Assembly: GCA_946611835.1 (NCBI GenBank)
Contig: CAMOEE010000006.1
Coordinates: forward strand, 1 to 25,456
From: an uncultured Treponema sp.
Lineage (GTDB): Bacteria; Spirochaetota; Spirochaetia; Treponematales; Treponemataceae
Reading direction: 5' to 3'
Length of the DNA: 25,456 nucleotides
Within the stretch, counting starts at the first letter, position 1. Every line of letters begins with the position of its first letter. The translations under genes were made by a program, and so were the position numbers. Under the pieces are notes generated by a model, which was not told the origin of the DNA, did no database searches, and worked only from the letters and a program-made list of their open reading frames with translations. Below, in pieces: positions 17,301 through 23,196 of the stretch.

Positions 17301-18147
17301 TCTCTCTGTCCTGCTCCCTTGAATTCGGATGCTCATGGACGATATTCGGATTTTCTTCTGCACTTCCCTGCAATTCGTGTTCGTTTGAAAAACCTTGGAA
17401 AGTTCCCAAATCCGCCCTTTCGATTCTGGTTAATCTTCGGTCATAAGAAAAATTCCAAAAATCAAGTGAAACAAGATTATTAAAAATGCAGGCCTCACGC
17501 TTTAGATAGCGTTTTTCTTTATCAAAGTACTCTTTCGATTTAAAAATCAGGCCAAAGGTAAGAATACGGTTTTCTTTATTGAAGTTAAAATCAAAAAATT
17601 TTGCGCCGTGAAGCTGCTTGTTGGCAATTTCCCGCCGCCAACGAAGATAGCCCTGCCACTCATCAAGATGTTTCGCTGTATTTTTTCGCAAAGATTCGAG
17701 AGAAGCGACACAATCTAGAAATCCCTCATCTTGCGGAAGAGGGATACGGGACGCAAAAATTTCTCGTTCACTTTCATAATCCTGCAGGTCTGTCTCCTGC
17801 ACTATCTGAATAGAATCAATGTAACAGATTCCAATATGATAATGGCCGACAAACAAAAGCGTTTTATTTTCATCACCAAGATAACGGTCACAAAAATCTC
17901 CTTCAGTACGGACCGGCCTGATTCCAAAGGCGATTTTTTCGCTTGAAGCTGAAAGATTTCGTATATAGACTTTTTTTGAAAAAGCCACCGGAAAAACTTC
18001 TTTTATAATAGAATCAAGAAGATTATCACTTTCCAAATCCCTTAATTTTTGACAACTAGAAAGCAAGTCATTTTTGTTTTCATTGCGTTTTTGAAGTTCC
18101 CTCTCTCCTGAATTTAATCGAAAACAAATCTTTATCTGTTCAGCCAT
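14320..18147 (-). CDS. Upf1-like SF1 helicase with long coiled-coil insertion
   Basis: The protein has 1275 residues, and all SF1 motifs of the Upf1/DNA2 (AAA_11/AAA_12) group are present. They are GPPGTGKTT (432-440), LVSSQSNDAVDNAL (motif Ia), VVIIDEVSKATPPELL (motif II, about 914-929), GDHRQLPP (942-949), QYRMH (1011-1015), TVDRFQGKEKNII (1161-1173) and INVAFSRAQNLLFIVG (1196-1211). About 470 residues lie between motifs Ia and II, rich in predicted coiled coil at 530-600 and 770-860. A 400-residue N-terminal region has no recognised nuclease motif. Related proteins unwind RNA or DNA, and several bacterial ones belong to defence systems. It is the first gene of a five-gene operon and is probably leaderless: its ATG lies 6 nt after a perfect -10 box. 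Confidence 0.92.
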   Translation of the reverse strand: MAEQIKICFRLNSGERELQKRNENKNDLLSSCQKLRDLESDNLLDSIIKEVFPVAFSKKVYIRNLSASSEKIAFGIRPVRTEGDFCDRYLGDENKTLLFVGHYHIGICYIDSIQIVQETDLQDYESEREIFASRIPLPQDEGFLDCVASLESLRKNTAKHLDEWQGYLRWRREIANKQLHGAKFFDFNFNKENRILTFGLIFKSKEYFDKEKRYLKREACIFNNLVSLDFWNFSYDRRLTRIERADLGTFQGFSNEHELQGSAEENPNIVHEHPNSREQDREIINTSKEALSEIDLEKRFKNAYIAYASYKLPDDLLKNLDEDEEEDSKVDDYKEIENYLSEIPKNGFIALSAAGEFALIRRFENAISDLRDGNCYSQTLINWLFDVKNAAVPAEDAAQIVEWANPKIADNEDQKLAVEKALNAGELFLLQGPPGTGKTTVIAEIIYQLAKKGLRVLVSSQSNDAVDNALDRLSNNPSIRAIRLGGRGGKKKKKGEEQECKYIENDALKYYYKSLSNSISSRFLNDWKKTDEDLDQCQKDLRDISLLKKDLNLLRGQVAESQEKLNSAKSDYSNIESKIRKLEEDEAEKENLRRKFEAFRTFIDGGKAYDVLPDIFNSLLCENIAPVKKFAESNGIKIPENFISAHLLQKEIWNLIENLKKSDSSTGANSERENLNAQIEIVKKQYLDAIDTGKDDVSHAKKKEWDALKLKRDRLQISGGLELSTEIRNAFSDELQNRCKTDKNSALHLLESLCKQWNDAVFSAQAKMQDLFRSDSSSELKTLTEEKNALEGKIKVFTNELSDKQQQRNEKQNQIQELRTRYKVSENTNDIDLTEIITSRLKELQSEKEKSQLLRTTFGDTMQKFCRKLDDENTYKYDKEFFIDDYINSCNVVGISCTNNMRNLSEKGFDNFDVVIIDEVSKATPPELLIPLMKAGKVILVGDHRQLPPMFEEHEKSYKEMIDDLSDDEDDLKEVLTEENFKRYKNMVTASLFKSYFEQADKKIKHSLLTQYRMHSDIMNVINRFYDGRLQNGLSRKSENEEKAHNLKIDGIDGSSFIQPKNHVYWLDSSFFPSGTPVNETFRENSTSACNILEKYLIIELLKKIAAQYKNMGITKENPVSVGIISFYQRQVNEIRSEVKKIRISKEFKSDFESIDIDVNTVDRFQGKEKNIIITSLVRNNKFGNASKHVVTYERINVAFSRAQNLLFIVGAEHTYRRQEITIPKMDSEGEITLPVYANIIEDLKRRGCFSKTPKLISADLEKIIWQEYKGMGGK

Positions 18148-18153
18148 ACCAAC

Positions 18154-18165
18154 ATTATAGCATAA
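18154..18165 (-). promoter_or_regulatory. Extended -10 promoter of the helicase/AAA+/radical SAM operon
   Basis: Reading on the minus strand, TTATGCTATAAT ends 6 nt before the helicase ATG. TGC before TATAAT is the extended -10 signature. A -35 is not convincing (GCAACT at 17 nt). Predicted initiation is at or next to the A of the ATG, so there is no leader and no ribosome site. The element matches the one before the CARF-like gene at 11 of 12 positions and has the same spacing to the ATG. Confidence 0.55.
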
Positions 18166-18210
18166 GAAGTTTCAAAAGTTGCCAGATTCTTATTTTTTAT
18201 TTTTCTTTTT

Positions 18211-19074
18211 TTACCACTTCTTTCGTGTCTTTTTTGCTGACTTCGAATCGAACTGAATCCAATACTGAATTTCGTGTGCCTTGCTCATGGCGACTGTGTC
18301 TGCTATTACCGGGACTTTTTTGTCGAAGGCGTAGACTGGTATTGTGAATGTGGAATTTCCGCCCTTGTCAAGGATTTTTGTGTCTACATCGTAGCGTTCG
18401 TGATTCACTTTCATGTAGTCAAAATTGGGACTTGACCACTCGATAACTGCGAAAGCCTTACCGTCCTTTACGCTCACTTTTACAGGGCTAGTGATTTTTG
18501 CCTTTCCGCTTCCGCCGGCCAGTGCAGCTTCCACGAAATATCTTCCGTCTTTAAGGTTGATTTTTTCAATTTTCGGGCTTACGAGAAGTTTTTCTTCCGG
18601 CAGGCTTGAAGCGTCGAACAGAATCTGGCGGTCATACCATTTTGCCTTTTTTTTGCTGAATGCGGCACAATCAATAGAAGAATTCAAGGCTGAGACCGGG
18701 ATTTCAAAGATGACCGCTCCCTCTCCATCATTCGGAAGAATCTCCCCCCGGCCATTTGATTCGCTTGCGGCCTCCGCACTCCCTAAAAAGAGCTTTGAGT
18801 AGCCCTTTCCGCCCATGGTAAGGCTTGCGCTCATAACGCCGTCTTTTACATGAAGGACAGCTTTTTCAATCCTGAACATTGAAGAGCTTGACTCAAGCTC
18901 AACTTCATAATCTCCGTCAAGGACATCGCCCGACAAAACTGGAAGCATATCCTCAGTACCAACCTTGCTTGGAGCAAGCATTTCGGAAGAAGAAGCAACC
19001 TGAGAGAAAACGGAAAGTGGAAAGTGGAAAGTGGAAAACTGTAAGATTATTGCTAAAAAGATAGATTTTCGCAT
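18211..19074 (-). CDS. Secreted protein with two NEAT-like iron/haem-associated domains
   Basis: This 287-residue protein has an N-terminal signal peptide (MRKSIFLAII through SVFSQVASS, cleavage probably near residue 25). Two related beta-rich domains follow. The first (about 48-165) starts VLDGDYEVELE with VKDGVMSASLTMGGKGYSKLF. The second (about 170-275) starts LKDGRYFVEAALAGGSGKA and continues VSVKDGKAFAVIEWSSPNFDY, VPVIADTVAMSKAHEIQYWI. This repeated DG-Y-V / VKDG-A pattern is found in surface proteins of anaerobes linked to iron, haem or tetrapyrrole uptake. I infer ligand capture outside the inner membrane. It lies downstream of the exported CbiK gene, across a 245-nt hairpin-rich repeat region. 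Its signal-peptide codons contain a 7-nt tandem repeat. The C-terminus is lysine/arginine-rich (SKSAKKTRKKW) with no sortase signal. Confidence 0.7.
   Translation of the reverse strand: MRKSIFLAIILQFSTFHFPLSVFSQVASSSEMLAPSKVGTEDMLPVLSGDVLDGDYEVELESSSSMFRIEKAVLHVKDGVMSASLTMGGKGYSKLFLGSAEAASESNGRGEILPNDGEGAVIFEIPVSALNSSIDCAAFSKKKAKWYDRQILFDASSLPEEKLLVSPKIEKINLKDGRYFVEAALAGGSGKAKITSPVKVSVKDGKAFAVIEWSSPNFDYMKVNHERYDVDTKILDKGGNSTFTIPVYAFDKKVPVIADTVAMSKAHEIQYWIQFDSKSAKKTRKKW
19012..19037. repeat. Heptanucleotide tandem repeat inside signal-peptide codons
   Basis: GGAAAGT occurs three times in a row (19012-19018, 19019-19025, 19026-19032), followed by a partial fourth copy (GGAAA). It lies in the reading frame of the secreted NEAT-like protein and encodes the hydrophobic core STFHFPLS. 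Because the unit is 7 nt, gain or loss of one copy would shift the frame. Confidence 0.9.
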
Positions 19075-19080
19075 GATGGG

Positions 19081-19298
19081 TTCCTTTAAATGGGGGCGTT
19101 ACGGGTAGGGAGCGACGGCGTAGCCGACAAAACCTGTGAGACAGGTTTTGAGCGAGTCTCGGTGAGGGCTATGCCCGAACCGCCCCCGCAGAGGGGGTAG
19201 CGGAAATACCCGAACGAAGAAGAAGTGACCAAGCTTGCTTGGGCACTTCTGCGTAGTGAAAGGTATTGGAGCGAGGGGGAGACTTCCCCCTACAACTC
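19081..19298. repeat. Hairpin-rich dispersed repeat between the cbiK-like and NEAT-like genes
   Basis: The gap contains several inverted repeats. GGGGGCG (19092-19098) pairs with CGCCCCC (19181-19187). AAAACCTG/CAGGTTTT encloses a 5-nt loop (19129-19149). A near-perfect 30-bp palindrome runs AGAAGTG..CCAAGC/GCTTGG..CACTTCT (19221-19250), and GGGGGA/TCCCCC encloses 19275-19290. No open frame or RNA family is recognised. Part of it recurs in inverted orientation at 25351-25456, so it is a dispersed element rather than a unique spacer. Confidence 0.7.
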
Positions 19299-19333
19299 CT
19301 AATTCCTAATTTCTAATTTCTAACTTCTAACTG
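19299..19333. repeat. Five-copy heptanucleotide repeat overlapping the cbiK stop codon
   Basis: Five consecutive 7-nt units follow each other: CTAATTC, CTAATTT, CTAATTT, CTAACTT, CTAACTG. The stop codon of the cbiK-like gene (CTA on the plus strand at 19320-19322) lies in the fourth unit, so the last two residues and the stop are repeat-derived. Confidence 0.85.
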
Positions 19334-20207
19334 CGTTTTTTACATGGTCAACATAAATCTGCTGGATTGCTGAGTCCTGGCCCAGGCCTTCGAGAACGCA
19401 TTCGACTTCAAATCCGGCTTTCTGGAAGATTGATTTCCATGAATCGTCTTCATCGCCGGCCATGTCGTTGTTTGCGTGATCACCGGCTACTACCATGAGT
19501 GGCAAGAGAACGACTTTTTTGTAAACGGCTTTTGTGTGGAGTTTGGCAAGAATGTCCTCTACATCCGGTTTTGCCTCGACTGTGCCGATGTAGTAATTGT
19601 CAGCACCGTTTCCGGCAAGTACATCCTGCATTTTTGCGTAAACACCGTTTGAAGCGGCCTCGGTTCCGTGACCCATGAAGCAGACTGCAGTTTTTCCGTC
19701 GTCAAATTTCTTTGTTCTGGCGGTGATTGCATCGGCTACACGAGAGAAGTCCTCGTCACTTGTGAGGAGAGGCGTTGAGAGAATGACCTTAGAGAATTTG
19801 CTTTCGTATTTAGAAAGTGTTTTCTGCAAGTCTGTGTACTCGAATCCGCTCATAAGATGGGTCGGCTGAACGACAAGAGTTTTTACGCCATTGTTTGCGG
19901 CACGAACGATAGCCTGGTCAACATTGTCGATTGAAATATTCTCTCGTTTTTTAAGGATGTTGATGATTGTGTCTGCGGTAAAAGCCCGGGCGACTGTGTA
20001 ATCAGGGAAGGCCTTTGCGATTGCATTTTCGATTCCGCCGATTGTAAGCTCCCGTGAATTATTGTAGCTTGTTCCGAAGCTGACTACGAGAATTTCCTTG
20101 TCTTTAGCTGCGGCAACTTTTGTGCTTCCGCAAGAAGTGAAAACTGAGGAAAAAAGTACGCTGGCACTCAAAGCTGCGAGTGCGGCCAATTTTGAACATT
20201 TGTTCAT
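19320..20207 (-). CDS. cbiK: Exported CbiK-type cobaltochelatase lipoprotein
   Basis: The protein has 295 residues, about 30 more than cytoplasmic CbiK. The extra N-terminus is a lipoprotein signal ending in the lipobox VFTSC (Cys26). The chelatase body is clear: EILVVSFGTSY (start of the first Rossmann half), VQPTHLMSGFEY, CFMGHGTEAAS (H180), YIGTVEAKP (E210) and VVAGDHANNDMAGDEDDSW (H244). These are the expected metal and porphyrin-binding positions of CbiK. CbiK inserts cobalt into sirohydrochlorin in anaerobic B12 synthesis. A lipid-anchored version outside the cytoplasm is more likely a tetrapyrrole- or metal-handling protein; an exported CbiK is known in Desulfovibrio. A good AAAGGAGG ribosome site precedes the ATG. 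A cobalamin riboswitch lies in the leader, so expression should fall when B12 is plentiful. Confidence 0.9.
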   Translation of the reverse strand: MNKCSKLAALAALSASVLFSSVFTSCGSTKVAAAKDKEILVVSFGTSYNNSRELTIGGIENAIAKAFPDYTVARAFTADTIINILKKRENISIDNVDQAIVRAANNGVKTLVVQPTHLMSGFEYTDLQKTLSKYESKFSKVILSTPLLTSDEDFSRVADAITARTKKFDDGKTAVCFMGHGTEAASNGVYAKMQDVLAGNGADNYYIGTVEAKPDVEDILAKLHTKAVYKKVVLLPLMVVAGDHANNDMAGDEDDSWKSIFQKAGFEVECVLEGLGQDSAIQQIYVDHVKNAVRS

Positions 20208-20211
20208 TTGT

Positions 20212-20228
20212 AAAGCCTCCTTTGGCTC
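20212..20228 (-). promoter_or_regulatory. Ribosome-site hairpin in the riboswitch expression platform
   Basis: On the minus strand GAGCC, AAAGGA and GGCTT follow one another. GAGCC and GGCTT can pair (one G-U) and would bury part of the AAAGGAGG ribosome site of the cbiK-like gene in a small hairpin. No T-run terminator lies between riboswitch and gene, so translational control is the more likely mode. Confidence 0.45.
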
Positions 20229-20243
20229 GAAGAAGATTTTTTT

Positions 20244-20395
20244 AACTTCAGGCTGGTGTCTGGCTCAGAAAGGTCTCTCTCGATTTGTGACGAAAACAGC
20301 CCTTTCAACACAGTAGCGGCACTGCTTGGGATTTACACCCAATTCCCAGTTAGGCCTGCCCCCAGTCACGACTGTTATGCAGGCACCTGAAACTG
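20244..20395 (-). promoter_or_regulatory. Cobalamin riboswitch
   Basis: The leader on the minus strand carries the conserved cobalamin aptamer blocks in order. These are TTCAGGTGCC at the 5' end, the GCCTGC/GCAGGC stem, GGGAATTGGGTGTAAATCCC, GCAGTGCCGCTACTGT (B12-box region) and, near the 3' end, GCCAGACACCAGCCTGAA. TTCAGG and CCTGAA form the closing P1 stem. The aptamer begins a few bases after the predicted start site and lies 37 nt before the cbiK-like ATG. Confidence 0.93.
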
Positions 20396-20401
20396 GAGAA
20401 G

Positions 20402-20430
20402 AGTTTAGCAAAAAATCACAATTTTTCCAA
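20402..20430 (-). promoter_or_regulatory. Promoter of the riboswitch/cbiK transcript
   Basis: On the minus strand TTGGAA (20425-20430) and TAAACT (20402-20407) are separated by 17 nt, with TGC just before the -10 (extended -10). The predicted start near 20395 coincides with the 5' edge of the riboswitch, which supports the call. Confidence 0.65.
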
Positions 20431-20642
20431 CTGTTCCCGTAAAAAATCCAACTTTCTCCGTAAGAAAATCAACCTTCCTCCGCTCCCCTCCGTCATTCCT
20501 ACCCCAAAATCCTAAAAATTTCAAAAAAGATTCCTAAATATTTCTATTCAAAAAGCGATTTTGCGGGCTTATTATAATCATCGTAATGAGGGGGATTCAG
20601 TTTGAAATCATCCCTGACATCTAAAAAAGGAGGATTATTTAG
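20431..20642 (+). promoter_or_regulatory. Upstream region and probable promoter of the ytfQRT-yjfF operon
   Basis: The 212 nt before the ytfQ-like gene contain no open frame. TATAAT at 20573-20578 is a good -10, and TTCAAA 20 nt upstream is a poor -35, so an activator may be needed. About 60 nt of leader ends in AAAGGAGG, 10 nt before the ATG at 20643. No riboswitch or strong operator was recognised here. Confidence 0.45.
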
Positions 20643-21596
20643 ATGAAAAAAGTAATCGCATGTTTAATGGCACTTTTGTGTCTCACCTCGGTCTTTGCGG
20701 CTAAAAAATCAAAAAAAGCTGCTGACGGAAAAATCAAGATTGGCATCATCAACAACCCGCCATCAGAGTCTGGCTACCGTGCTGCCAATGTCAAGGACTT
20801 TGAGACAGTCTTCACTTCTGACAAATATGATGTAAAGACTTTCTACAGCCTTAAGAACGACGAGCAGTTGAACGCCGCCTCTCAGTTCATCACGGACGGA
20901 GTTGACTACATTCTTCTTTCTGCCGCCGCTACTGACGGTTGGGAAAAAGTCCTCAAGAACGCTCAGAAAAACGGCATCAAAGTATTCCTGTTCGACCGAA
21001 TGATTAATGTTCGCGACAAGTACTACGAAGCAGCTGTTGTTTCTGACATGCCAAAAGAGGGCGACACAGCTGTTGCATGGCTTAAATCACTCAACCTTCC
21101 TGAATACAAAGTAGTTCACATCCAGGGTGCTATGGGTTCAGACGCTCAGATCGGACGAACAAAGGCTTTGGACGCAGAATTCAAATCAGGAAAAATGAAG
21201 AAAGTCGTTCAGCAGACAGCAACATGGGACGAAGCTGAGGCAAAGAAAATCGTTGAGGCAGTTATCAACTCAAAAGAGGACTTCAATGTTATCTACGCTG
21301 AGAATGACGGTATGGCAAAAGGTGCTGTTGCAGCTTTGGATGAAGCAGGCATTACACACGGCGTTAACGGAAAAGTCGTCGTAATGGGCTTTGACTGCAA
21401 CAAATGGGCTTTGCGTGAGCTTCTTGCTAAAAACTGGAACTATGATGGTCAGTGCTCACCATTCCAGGCAGCTGTTATCGAAAAAATGATTTCAACTGGA
21501 AAAATCCCGTCAAAGAAAGTAATTTCTGACGAAAAGGGCTTCGACGCACGAACAATCACACAGGCTGACATCGACAAATACGGTCTTGGTGACTAA
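20643..21596 (+). CDS. ytfQ: YtfQ-like sugar-binding protein (galactofuranose-type)
   Basis: This 317-residue protein has a Sec signal peptide (MKKVIACLMALLCLTSVFA, cleaved before AKKSKK) and the two-lobed ribose/galactose-binding fold. It resembles E. coli YtfQ in several places: PSESGYRAAN near the start, NDEQLNAASQFITDGVDYIL, ATDGWEKVLKNAQKNGIKVFLFDRMINV, then VHIQGAMGSDAQIGRTKA and YAENDGMAKGAVAALDEAGI. The YtfQ type binds galactofuranose, although closely related proteins take other sugars. It is the first gene of a four-gene operon in the same order as ytfQ-ytfR-ytfT-yjfF. A hairpin terminator after it probably makes this protein more abundant than the membrane components. Fold and operon role are secure, and the exact sugar is inferred. 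Confidence 0.9.
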   Translation: MKKVIACLMALLCLTSVFAAKKSKKAADGKIKIGIINNPPSESGYRAANVKDFETVFTSDKYDVKTFYSLKNDEQLNAASQFITDGVDYILLSAAATDGWEKVLKNAQKNGIKVFLFDRMINVRDKYYEAAVVSDMPKEGDTAVAWLKSLNLPEYKVVHIQGAMGSDAQIGRTKALDAEFKSGKMKKVVQQTATWDEAEAKKIVEAVINSKEDFNVIYAENDGMAKGAVAALDEAGITHGVNGKVVVMGFDCNKWALRELLAKNWNYDGQCSPFQAAVIEKMISTGKIPSKKVISDEKGFDARTITQADIDKYGLGD

Positions 21597-21624
21597 TTTC
21601 CGTCATCAATTCTTGTCTGCTTTT

Positions 21625-21667
21625 ACGGCGTAAAGTGCCTTCGTGCATATTTTACGCCGTTTTTTTT
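21625..21667 (+). terminator. Intercistronic (partial) terminator between ytfQ and ytfR
   Basis: ACGGCGTAAA (21625-21634) pairs perfectly with TTTACGCCGT (21651-21660) over a 16-nt loop and is followed by a run of T to 21667. It ends 11 nt before the ytfR ATG. In transporter operons such a structure usually lets only part of transcription continue and protects the 3' end of the binding-protein message. Confidence 0.8.
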
Positions 21668-21678
21668 AGGATTTAATA

Positions 21679-23196
21679 ATGGAAAATAACGATATTGTTT
21701 TGTCACTGCGAGGAATTTCCAAGATTTTCCCAGCCGTAAAAGCCCTGCAAAATGTTGACTTTACGCTGCGGGAATCAGAAATTCACGCTCTCATGGGAGA
21801 AAACGGAGCCGGAAAATCGACTCTGGTAAAAGTCATTACAGGCGTTTACACAAAAGACTCAGGCGAAATCAGAATCGCGGGGAATGACGGGCCTGTGAAT
21901 ATCCGTTCCCCACAGGATGCCCAGAATCTCGGCATCTCCACAGTTTATCAGGAAGTAACCCTCTGCCCTAACCTTACCGTTGCGGAAAATCTTTACATAG
22001 GACGGGGAAACTATAAATTCATCAACTGGAAGGCTCAGGAAAAACGAGCCACAGAGCTTTTAAAGCAGCTGAACATTCCGGCCCGGGCAAATCAGCAGCT
22101 GGGCACATGCTCGCTTGCCGTTCAGCAGATGGTTGCCATTGCCCGCGCCGTTGACATGGACTGCAAGGTTCTGATTCTCGACGAACCGACTTCTTCACTG
22201 GACGAAAATGAAGTTGAGCTTTTGTTCACCTTGATGCGGGTCTTGAAGAGCCACGGTGTCGGAATCATCTTCATCACCCACTTCCTTGAGCAGGTTTACG
22301 AAGTCTGCGATAAAATCACAGTTTTGCGCCACGGCGAGCTGGTGGGCGAATACAGCGTAAAAGAGCTGCCCCGGGTCAAACTGATTTCGGCAATGCTCGG
22401 AAAAGAAGCCGAGGACATGACCAACCTCATGAACATGAAACGGGCACTGCCGAAGACAGAAGTTATCTACGAGGCGACTGACCTTGCCACAACAGAGGGA
22501 ATCCAGCCCTTCGACTTTAATATCCAAAAGGGTGAAGTCAACGGCTTTACAGGCCTCTTAGGCAGCGGCCGAAGCGAAAGCGTAAGGGCCATTTTTGCCG
22601 CAGACAAGGTTACGGGCGGCAAAGTCAGGGTTATGGGAAAGGAAGTTAAAATCACAAACCCAAAAGAGGCCATGAAAAACGGAATCGCCTATATCCCTGA
22701 GAGCCGAAGGCGGGACGGCATCATCGGTGATTTGTCGGTAAGGGAAAACATGATTTTAGCCCTGCAGGTCTTAAGGGGATTTTTCCACCCCATTTCCAGG
22801 GCAGAATCCGAGAAAATGGCGGACGAATACATCAAGCTGCTTGAAATAAAAACGGCTTCCAAAGAAACGCCGATTAAACTGCTTTCGGGCGGCAACCAGC
22901 AGAAAGTCATTCTCGCCCGCTGGTTCTTGACCCACCCCAAATACATGATTCTTGACGAGCCGACCCGTGGTATCGATGTCGGAACGAAGATTCAGATTCA
23001 GAAACTTGTGCTGGAACTTGCAAAAAACGACAAGAGCGTCACCTTCATTTCTTCGGAAATTCCTGAGATGCTTTCGGTCTGCCAGCGCCTGATTGTCATG
23101 CGTGACCGGAAAATCGTGGGCGAGCTTAAGGGCGAAGAGCTGAGTCAGGATGTAATCATGCAGACAATTGCGGGAGGAAAAGCAAAAAATGAATAA
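21679..23196 (+). CDS. ytfR: YtfR-like sugar ABC transporter ATPase (two nucleotide-binding domains)
   Basis: The protein has 505 residues, the usual length for the RbsA/MglA/YtfR family. The first ATPase half has Walker A GENGAGKST (40-48), Q-loop in STVYQEV and Walker B LILDEPTSSLDENE. Its signature loop is degenerate (CSLAVQQM). The second half has the usual altered Walker A (GLLGSGRSES), an intact LLSGGNQQKV signature and YMILDEPTRGIDVG. It powers import through the two permeases encoded directly downstream. Its stop codon overlaps the start of the ytfT-like gene (ATGAATAA). A Walker A lysine missing in one half is normal for this family, not a defect. Confidence 0.93.
   Translation: MENNDIVLSLRGISKIFPAVKALQNVDFTLRESEIHALMGENGAGKSTLVKVITGVYTKDSGEIRIAGNDGPVNIRSPQDAQNLGISTVYQEVTLCPNLTVAENLYIGRGNYKFINWKAQEKRATELLKQLNIPARANQQLGTCSLAVQQMVAIARAVDMDCKVLILDEPTSSLDENEVELLFTLMRVLKSHGVGIIFITHFLEQVYEVCDKITVLRHGELVGEYSVKELPRVKLISAMLGKEAEDMTNLMNMKRALPKTEVIYEATDLATTEGIQPFDFNIQKGEVNGFTGLLGSGRSESVRAIFAADKVTGGKVRVMGKEVKITNPKEAMKNGIAYIPESRRRDGIIGDLSVRENMILALQVLRGFFHPISRAESEKMADEYIKLLEIKTASKETPIKLLSGGNQQKVILARWFLTHPKYMILDEPTRGIDVGTKIQIQKLVLELAKNDKSVTFISSEIPEMLSVCQRLIVMRDRKIVGELKGEELSQDVIMQTIAGGKAKNE

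Noticed and set aside
19092..19187. Cloverleaf-like fold with a 7-bp closing stem, considered as a tRNA or integron attC site
   Set aside because: There is no anticodon arm, T-loop or 3' CCA context. The attC core sites (RYYYAAC and GTTRRRY) are not matched, and the flanking genes form ordinary operons.
23168..23188. TTG at 23168 as the ytfT start
   Set aside because: The ATG at 23189 has a well-placed GGGAGG and the typical overlap with the ytfR stop codon. The upstream residues are charged and unlike the family's N-terminus.
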